From NCBI GenBank assembly GCA_016808115.1, contig JAEQBH010002182.1, positions 1 through 64,000 on the forward strand: 64,000 bases of DNA. Reading direction: 5' to 3'. The notes under the pieces are model-generated. The model saw only the letters and a list, made by a program, of their open reading frames with translations. It searched no databases and was not told where the DNA came from. Within the stretch, counting starts at the first letter, position 1, and the number at the start of each line of letters is the position of its first letter. A program made the position numbers and the translations under genes. The stretch comes from Tetrastigma voinierianum (taxonomy: Eukaryota > Streptophyta > Magnoliopsida > Vitales > Vitaceae). Of the stretch, positions 56,521 through 64,000 are shown one piece after another.

Positions 56521-59500
56521 TGTAGAGCTGCTATGCATGATTTGGGTATGGCTTGTTGAAAAACCAAGCTTGATTTGATTATGGAACAAGATTGATTTGA
56601 ATTTGGAAAAAAAAAAAAGGCTAGCTTTTGGGAGTTTTCTGCTGATCAATTAGAGAATTCGGCTTCTTATGTGATTCGAATTTCTGTCCAAATGCAATGC
56701 TGATTATGTGGGTTTGGAGGAAGATGTCTCTCCAAATGTAGGTTTCAATTATACCTCTTGTTTTCCTGATCTTCGAAGAGGTCTCAGGTGATCCATTCGC
56801 TGTTGAAGATAATGTCTAGGCAGTTGGTCCATATGGAGCATCTCAGAAGCCTTTAATTACTGCAGAAATGGGTACCATGTTTCTTGAGAAATGGGTGTTG
56901 ATTATGGAGGGAGAGGAGGATGGGTGAGAACTCAGAAAGAGGGGGGTGCAGGAGAGACAGGGATCAAACTGATTTCTTAAAAACATAAAAATTCAGAGGT
57001 CAATTTATAACGACACTGACAAAAGCAGTAATTACGGTGATTATTTTTAACTCCTTTAGTCAATCACCGGTGCCTCGAGACCAATATAAGAAAGTACCCC
57101 TTAAATTTGAAATTTTTCCAGTTAATCGAAAGGTAAAAGAAGATGGACGAAAATTGAGATTATCTATGTCAATTATTTCTTTATTTTTTCTTTCTCTGCT
57201 TTTATTAATTATTTTTCATTGGAAATTAAATTAAAATATGGGATCTTTTCCATTGGAACCTTTTGGCACTGAAGCCAGGGCAGAAGGGTCAGCCTTTTTG
57301 TTGGCTGGGTACCTAGACTATCTATTCTCCTTGCCCTTCTACCCTCCTATATCATGGGAAGATAATAACTTATGGCCATGCTTGGTCTTGGTCTTTGAAC
57401 AAGTGGATGATGTCCAAAATTGAACAGAAAACCTCAAAGTTAGTTCGGATTCTGCATCTAATACGGGGAATTAAAGAGGCATTTTTTTTTTAAATTTTCC
57501 AGCATCATCAACCAGCGACCCTGGGGCCCTTACAGACTTCATAATTATCCACCAACTTTCTAGAAGGATGGCCATGGATTTCTAGTAACAACCATTTTTG
57601 ATTGGCAGACAAAGGAGTCAACTATGATACAAAGCATCAGTATCAAAATCAACTCTGAATTGTCTCCTCGATTCGGTCAAAGATGGTTTTGTTTTCTTAC
57701 AATTTTCCAATCAGTTGGTACTGCCTGAAAGCAAATCTTGTTAGAAAATCTCAATTTTCACCTAGTAAGCATGATCCAGACATGTTCATATATGAGAACA
57801 ACAAGGTACAACAACTTCCAATAAGTAAAAAGTTCGGTTTGGTTACCAACAAAAGAACTAAAACTATTTCCAGTTCACAAAGGATGTTTGTCTTTTGTAA
57901 CATCGGTTTGGATGTTGTATTTGATGTCTCAATTTTTAAGGGTTGAAAATGGACAATATTTATATGATTAGGTTGGGTTATTATAAATGGTATAGAGCCG
58001 ATTCCTGACCTTGATATGGGGATCCGTTTCATTTGACTATATTTGACTTTATAATCTTATGGTACACAATAAAGATGTTGTCTCTACATATGGGGTTAAA
58101 TGTCACATCTCACATCGGAAATGAGAGAAAGTTCCTGACACTATATAAGAATGAACTCCTCTCTTCTTAACCTAGTAAATACGTTTTAAAGCCATGAGGG
58201 AATTTTAGACCCAAAACGAACAATATCTACGTGATTATCCGGAGCCATTACAAAAAGGTGAAAACTTTCTTCTACTTTGCCTGTATCAAATTGTCAATCT
58301 CTTTGCCTTGAAATTCTTTAAATATTTGAACAGAAGCACTGTATCAATGTTATGAAGGAGCCACCCCCAATGCCGGTTTCCTCCATTAATTGACTTGTCA
58401 ATGGCAATTAACTTACTGGTAAAACCAGCAACTTAGCATGTCGGCTTCAATAGGTGTCTCAGTCAGTGAAAACCCTGAAATATTTTGACAGTAGTCTTGT
58501 TTTGGTTGAAGTTGTATATGCATGTTCCTTCAAAGCTAGGGGAGCGAATAGGATTTCAGATACACCAGATGGATATTAGGATTTCAAAGGAATTCGTATG
58601 GACTCTTGTAGTGCTGTAGCTAATGCATTAAGCATCCCGTATGGGGAGTACGTTCACAAGAATGAAACTCAAACTTAAGGAATTGATAACGTATCTTGCA
58701 ACGGGGATTCAGGATAACGTATCTTTCTCTTCTAACAAACACTTCCCTTGTTAATCCTTGTTGGAGTTGAGTGAAGGTTTGAAGTTTCAAGGATGTTGAA
58801 AGAGACCTATTTGTATTACCCAGTTCAGCTACCCCTTGCAAGAAGGCATCCTTATGGCTTCTACTTCATAACAAGCATAAATGGAACCCTAAACGAGGCC
58901 TAAACTCTTAAAAAAGAAAAGAAGAAAAAAAAAGTGAAGCCAACAAATTATCTTTTCTGATTTTTTTTTCATGGTATAAAATTTAATAATCTAAATATGC
59001 ACACATAAAATTTTAATTCATGATTATTATATTTATTATTATTTTTTTTCATAGTAAAACTGAATAAGAAAAAAATTTCTTTAGAACTAAATCTAGCTTT
59101 ACTAAAGTATTGAAAAGAAAATCACTAAAAACCAGAACCATGGCCAGATGGGAAAAAGAAGGGGAGGGGGGCGCTAGAAGATGGGAAAATAGCATGGATT
59201 CCACAAACCAAAAGAAAAAAAGAGGAGAAAGAAAGGAACTGGCGAAGGTGGGCTAAATATTTGACTTCAAACTGTAAACTTTAGAAATTATGATGGCACG
59301 GATACAAGGTGAAACATTCAACAATGGCGTGCGCTATCTAGAAAATTTCAAACCTGTCTTTTTTAATCCCATCCTTCACGTCCATGTCCTTTATCATGAG
59401 CACGTTTGCCATGCCAATACATTTGCCAAGAAAATTCGTAATGGAAAAATCTCTACAATTTTGATTGACTTTTTAAGCTAACTTGCAACCTGCACAATTG

Positions 59501-59934
59501 TCAAAGCTTGATGTGGCTGCTCTTCCACGTCTGTCTCCAGTTTCTTCCATTGACTTCAGTGAAATTTAGTATAAATCATGCCCCAAAAAATAAATAAATA
59601 AATAAAAATTCATTTCATTCCCACGAGGCTCCTGCATGTTTATCAACTTTCTTCTTTCTGTCTTTTTTCTCAGGAAGAAGGTTAGCAGAAGTTTCCCCTT
59701 CAAAACTACACCTAGAATTTCTGACACACCTTTGAATGGAAAAGGAGAACAGATTCCAATCTTCCATGGTTTTTTGAACTCAGCTGCTTGTTTCCAAGTT
59801 TCAGGTTTCAGTGTGTGTGGACGGACATACATGTACTACTACACTACGCTGTACTCTCAAGTCTCAACTCTGCAGTCTGCATCGCCATGGTAGTTTAATA
59901 AGCTCATCACTTTCATCTTCAACCTCTCAAACCC
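56521..59934. other. Spacer upstream of the receptor kinase
   Basis: The first ~500 bases look like the continuation of the repeat interrupted by the Tat element. After that only short frames occur, for example 57238-57423, without domains. No repeat family is recognised elsewhere. The last few hundred bases must hold the receptor's promoter; no TATA box is obvious. Confidence 0.45.
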
Positions 59935-62900
59935 ATGTCCCAAATGTCGAAAACACCCCCACCTTCTGTCCTAATTCACTTCTACACCCTCTCCGTCCTC
60001 CTCTTCTCTTTAACCTTTTATGGGAACTCTCAGGCCAGTGATCAGGAGCTTTCAACCCTACTAAAGCTTAAGCAGCACTGGCGTAATCCGCCGGCCATCA
60101 ACCACTGGACTTCCTCCAATTCATCCTACTGCAAATGGCCGGAGATTGAATGCGCCGACGATGGCTCCGTCATTGGAATCTATCTTGTTGACATCAACAT
60201 AACCAACGAAATCCCACCCTTCATTTGTGACCTGAAGAACATCACAGCCATTGATCTCAGTTTCAACTACATCCCGCGGATTCTACCGGTCTCAACTGTA
60301 CCAAGCTTGAGATTTTGGATATCTCACAGAACTACTTCGTTGGGCCCATTCCGGCGGATGTTGACCGTTTGTCACCTCAGCTGTACCTCCTCAACCTCGT
60401 CGCCAACAACTTCTCAGGCGATATTCCGGCTGCAATTGGGAGATTACCGGAGTTGAGGTTTCTTAGGCTCACCCAAAATCGGTTCAACGGTTCTTTCCCG
60501 CCAGAATTAGGTAATTTGTCCAAACTTGAAGAATTAGGAATGGCCTATAACGGTGGTTTCCGGCCATCGGAAATACCTCCGAATTTTACTAAGTTGAAGA
60601 ATTTGAAGTATTTGTGGATGACCCAATCAAATTTGATGGGAGAAATCCCCCAAACGATTGGAGAAATGGCTGCCCTCGAGTACCTGGACTTGTCTTCGAA
60701 CAGTTTGAGTGGGAAAATCCCAAGCAGTTTGTTTCTGTTAAAAAATTTGACCAATATATACCTTCAAAAAATCAATTGTCTGGGGAGATCGGCCCTACGA
60801 TTGAGGCCTCAAATTTATTGGGAATCGATGTTTCGAAGAACAACTTATCTGGGAGAATCCCGGAAGATTTTGGAAAGCTAAGCAAATTGGAAGCTCTGGT
60901 TCTGTTTTCAAATCAATTCACAGGGGAGATTCCTGAAAGCATTGGCAATCTTACAGCCCTGAAAGATGTTAGATTGTTCAGCAACAATCTCTCCGGCGTA
61001 CTGCCTCCAAACTTCGGGCGGTACTCAAAGCTGGAAGGGTTTGAGGTATCTTCCAACAGTTTCACCGGAGGGCTTCCGGAGAACTTGTGCGCCGGTGGAA
61101 AATTGGAAGGATTGGTGACTTTTGATAACCAGCTCACCGGAGAATTTCCTGAATCGCTTGGGAGTTGCAGAACTTTGAAAATTGTCATGGTCTACAACAA
61201 TTCCCTTTCAGGCAAGGTTCCCGCCGGGCTATGGACTTTGGCGAACATATCACAGTTGATGCTAAGCCACAATTCATTCACAGGTGAGCTGCCTGATGAA
61301 TTGGGGTGGAATCTTTCTCGACTTGAGATCAGGGACAACAACTTTCTCGGCAAAATTCCAGCTGGAGTGGCTTCCTGGAAGAACCTGGTGGTGTTTGATG
61401 CAAGCAATAACCAATTATCAGGTTCAATTCCTTCTGAATTAACAACCCTATCTCGCCTCAGTAATCTTTTTCTGGACCGAAACCGATTTGATGGTCACCT
61501 TCCATCCAAGATAGTGTCTTGGAAATCCCTGACTTTCCTGAACCTAAGCCGGAATCAGATCTCTGGCTCGATTCCGGCTGAAATTGGTCGTCTACCTGAC
61601 CTTGTAGAGCTAGACCTATCGGAAAACCAACTCTCCGGTCAAATTCCATCTGAAATCGGCCTCCTGACTTTCACTTCTCTCAACCTTTCTTCCAATTATC
61701 TTACCGGGGAAATCCCGGCGGCGTTAGAAAACAACGTATATGACAGCAGCTTCTTGAACAACCCTGGTCTATGTACAAGTAACAGATTGATAAACATTGG
61801 CCTCCAATCCTGCCATTCCGAAACAAGGAAGAAGAACAAGATCTCATCAGAATCCTTGGCTTTGATTCTGAGCGTTGCTGCAGCAGCCGCCGTATTGGCC
61901 TTGATGTTTTCAGTTATTGTCTTCAGAAGCTATAGAAGGAAGAAGCACAGATTTGATCCCACATGGAAACTCACCTCATTCCAGAGATTGAATTTCACTG
62001 AATCGACCATCTTATCAAGTTTAACAGACAATAATGCGATCGGAAGTGGCGGCTCAGGGAAAGTATACCGTGTTCCTGTAAATCATTTTGGTGAAGTTGT
62101 GGCTGTGAAGAGGATTTGGACCAACGGAAAGTTGGATCACAGACGGGAGAAAGAATTTTTAGCTGAAGCTGAAATACTGGCTGCAATTCGTCACTCAAAC
62201 ATCATAAAATTGCTGTGCTGTGTTTCAAGCGAGGATTCAAAGCTTCTGGTCTATGAGTATATGGAAAGGAGAAGCCTTGATCGATGGCTGCATAGGAAGA
62301 AAAGCCAGGTTTTTGCCTCAGGTTTAGTCCGTCATTCTGTCTTGGCCTGGCCCCAGAGGTTGAAGATTGCTGTGGATGCTCAGGTCTATGCTACATGCAC
62401 CATGACTGTTCACCCCACATTGTTCATCGAGATGTGAAGTCAAGCAACATCCTACTGGATTCTCAGTTCAATGCAAAATTAGCAGATTTCGGGTTAGCAA
62501 AGATGTTGGTCAACCTAGGAGAGCCGAACACAATGTCAACTGTCGCAGGCTCGATTGGGTACATGGCACCAGGTGAGAGTAATGCACGGATTTGGAAATG
62601 ACCTTCATTTTCCCTGTAAAATTTGAGTTCCTAAAATCTGTTTCTAACTTACTTGCAGAGTCTGCTCATAATGCAAGAGTGAGTGAGAAGACCGATGTCT
62701 ACAGCTTCGGGGTAGTCCTTTTGGAGCTGGCAACAGGGAGGGAAGCCAGCGATGGAGATGATGAGCAGACATGCCTTGTTGAATGGGCATGGCAGCACAT
62801 CCAAGAAGGCAAGCTTACAGCCGACGCCATGGACAAGGAGATCAAGGAACCCGAGTACCTGGATGAGATGAGCAGTGTGTTCAAACTTGGGATCATTTGT

Positions 62901-63092
62901 ACAGGCAAACTACCTTCAACCAGGCCCAGCATGAGGGAGGTTTTGCAGATCTTGCTCCAGTACAGCCATCCGATGACGGTCTATGGAAATGTGAAGAACA
63001 CCGGACGAGAATACGATGCCGCCCCCCTCCTCAACACAAAGCCTGCGAGAATATCAGAAAGTAAAGGCAGTGATTTTGCATCCAATGTATGA
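59935..63092 (+). CDS. HSL3: HSL3-like LRR receptor kinase (LRR XI), disrupted by frameshifts
   Basis: A ~1000-residue membrane receptor, closest in my memory to Arabidopsis HSL3 (At5g25930), an LRR XI receptor for CTNIP/SCREW peptides. N-terminal signal peptide (SVLIHFYTLSVLLFSLTF), LRR cap with SSYCKWPEIEC, about 20 LRRs, then CTSNRLINIGLQSC, a membrane span near 61860-61925 (SVAAAAAVLALMFSVIV), and a kinase: IGSGGSGKVYR, VAVKRIW, HRDVKSSN at 62425 and DFG at 62485. RD-type kinase. The C-terminal lobe (DVYSFGVVLLEL, RPSMREVL) is in exon 2. Three frame changes as sequenced: ~60265-60300, ~60767 and ~62380; each corresponds to one or a few missing bases. Coding frame 1, then 0, then 2, then 1. 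Either a decayed gene or sequencing errors. Confidence 0.85.
62573..62658 (+). other. Intron of the HSL3-like gene
   Basis: 86 nt with GTGAGA at the donor and CTTGCAG at the acceptor. Splicing joins MAP-G to AGTCTGC, giving GYMAPESAHNARVSEKTDVY, the expected kinase segment between activation loop and helix F. Confidence 0.85.
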
Positions 63093-64000
63093 TGATAGGC
63101 TCTGTTCCATGCTGTGCCACAGGAGGCAGAAGAAGAAAACATTCAGCAAGCAAAGCAATAGATGGTTATATTGCATATGAGAAGAAAACTACTAAGAATT
63201 AGGTAGCTTAGAGCAGCTTGTAACTTAATGAGTCATTCATAGAAACCAAAGGGGGAAAGGGGGTCGAAACTGGGCCATAAGCATTGCTGTATACAATAAG
63301 ATATTACTGCTATCAAGCACACATATTGCATATTCTTTAAAATAAAAAGAAAACTCTGACTGCATGTTTATGGTGAACCCATATTCAATAAAAAGAAACA
63401 CTAGAAGGGAAGAAGTGAGACAAGCAGAAAAGGAAAACCACTCTCAACTCTCAAGAAAGAACTAAGAAGGCAGTAGAGAGGTTTTCCCCCGGATGCCTAT
63501 AAATATGTTAAGGGCATCATCTTGCAAATTAGTAATATGGAAACCAGAAGCGAGAGATAAGGGAAACAGTTGCTGATTAACCATAAAAACAATCCTGTTT
63601 TATTTGGTATAGAGAGGATGTTCTACCAAAAGCAAGTAGCAAAGAAAAACACCTTAAACCCCTTTTTATTCTGTAATTCAGGAGACAATGAACTTTTACA
63701 AGTGCAAATACACTGCCGGAACATTAGAAAATGACAGGCTGTGTGAACTAGTCAGCCAATTTTAGGCATTCCAACTGCATATCAGATCCCATCATTCAGT
63801 TCTTATACTCTGCAACACCATAAATTAAGGATTCGCTAGGAATGATCACTTGAACTACGTTACTGCTCCAAATGATCTGAGGGTTGTTCTTAAAAAGAAA
63901 GGGGAATAAGGGGGATAAGGAAGATATACAAAAACAGCATTTGTGAAAGCTTCTTGGACCAAAATACACTGGGCCAGCCATGTTTAAGAGTCTTCTCCAA
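63093..64000. other. HSL3-like 3' region and spacer
   Basis: Contains the likely 3' untranslated region. No other gene recognised. Confidence 0.5.

Noticed and set aside
57238..57423. 61-residue plus-strand ORF ahead of the receptor gene
   Set aside because: No recognised motif, no splice link to a neighbour, length expected by chance.

Overview
This is a plant nuclear genome window, almost certainly from an angiosperm and probably a eudicot. Three host genes have clear plant relatives (TIM17, a plant 3-hydroxyisobutyrate dehydrogenase-like protein, and an HSL3-type LRR receptor kinase with a GT-AG intron). Most of the rest is decayed or nested transposable elements: Ty3/gypsy of the Athila-like and Tat types, Ty1/copia of the Ale type, LINE, hAT and a MITE-like repeat. 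I saw no bacterial operons, CRISPR arrays, tRNA or rRNA genes.
Layout. 1-8520: Athila-like Ty3/gypsy element on the minus strand (3' LTR cut by the window edge, 5' LTR 6949-8520). 8521-~19290: Tat-type Ty3/gypsy element, also minus, interrupted by the Athila-like one; it carries an antisense coiled-coil ORF relic, a (TA)n run, two tandem-repeat arrays, decayed pol and gag, and a 5' LTR with a TATA box. ~19290-20729: AT-rich spacer. 20730-22210: frameshifted TIM17 pseudogene plus duplicated 3' flank. 22432-33947: Ale-type copia element on the plus strand with a perfect 5-bp target duplication, holding a minus-strand relative inside its gag, which itself holds a plus-strand scrap. 33948-35068: AT-rich. 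35069-35752: intact TIM17. 37758-38126: MITE-like repeat rich in GATATATC palindromes. ~38640-41400: hAT transposase relic between GC-rich arms. 41716-42654: HIBADH-like dehydrogenase. 43822-44627: 5'-truncated LINE with a 17-bp target duplication; a second LINE scrap lies at ~45440-45960. 47687-56520: plus-strand Tat element with matching LTRs and AGGAT target duplication, lacking RNase H and integrase, with a ~90-bp tandem array split by a solo-LTR-like insert and a long antisense ORF relic. 59935-63092: HSL3-like receptor kinase with one intron and three frameshifts as sequenced. The remainder is spacer.
How it fits together. The host genes are unrelated in function: mitochondrial protein import, a soluble NAD(P)-dependent dehydrogenase, and a peptide receptor at the cell surface. 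The mobile elements explain the architecture. Two independent Tat elements, in opposite orientations, share one plan: pol, then a tandem array, then an antisense ORF, then the 3' LTR. The TIM17 pseudogene arose by DNA duplication, since its 3' flank is duplicated too, and the copia insertion landed between pseudogene and parent. Many small frameshifts in otherwise conserved genes could be real decay or uncorrected sequencing errors; this cannot be decided from the sequence alone.
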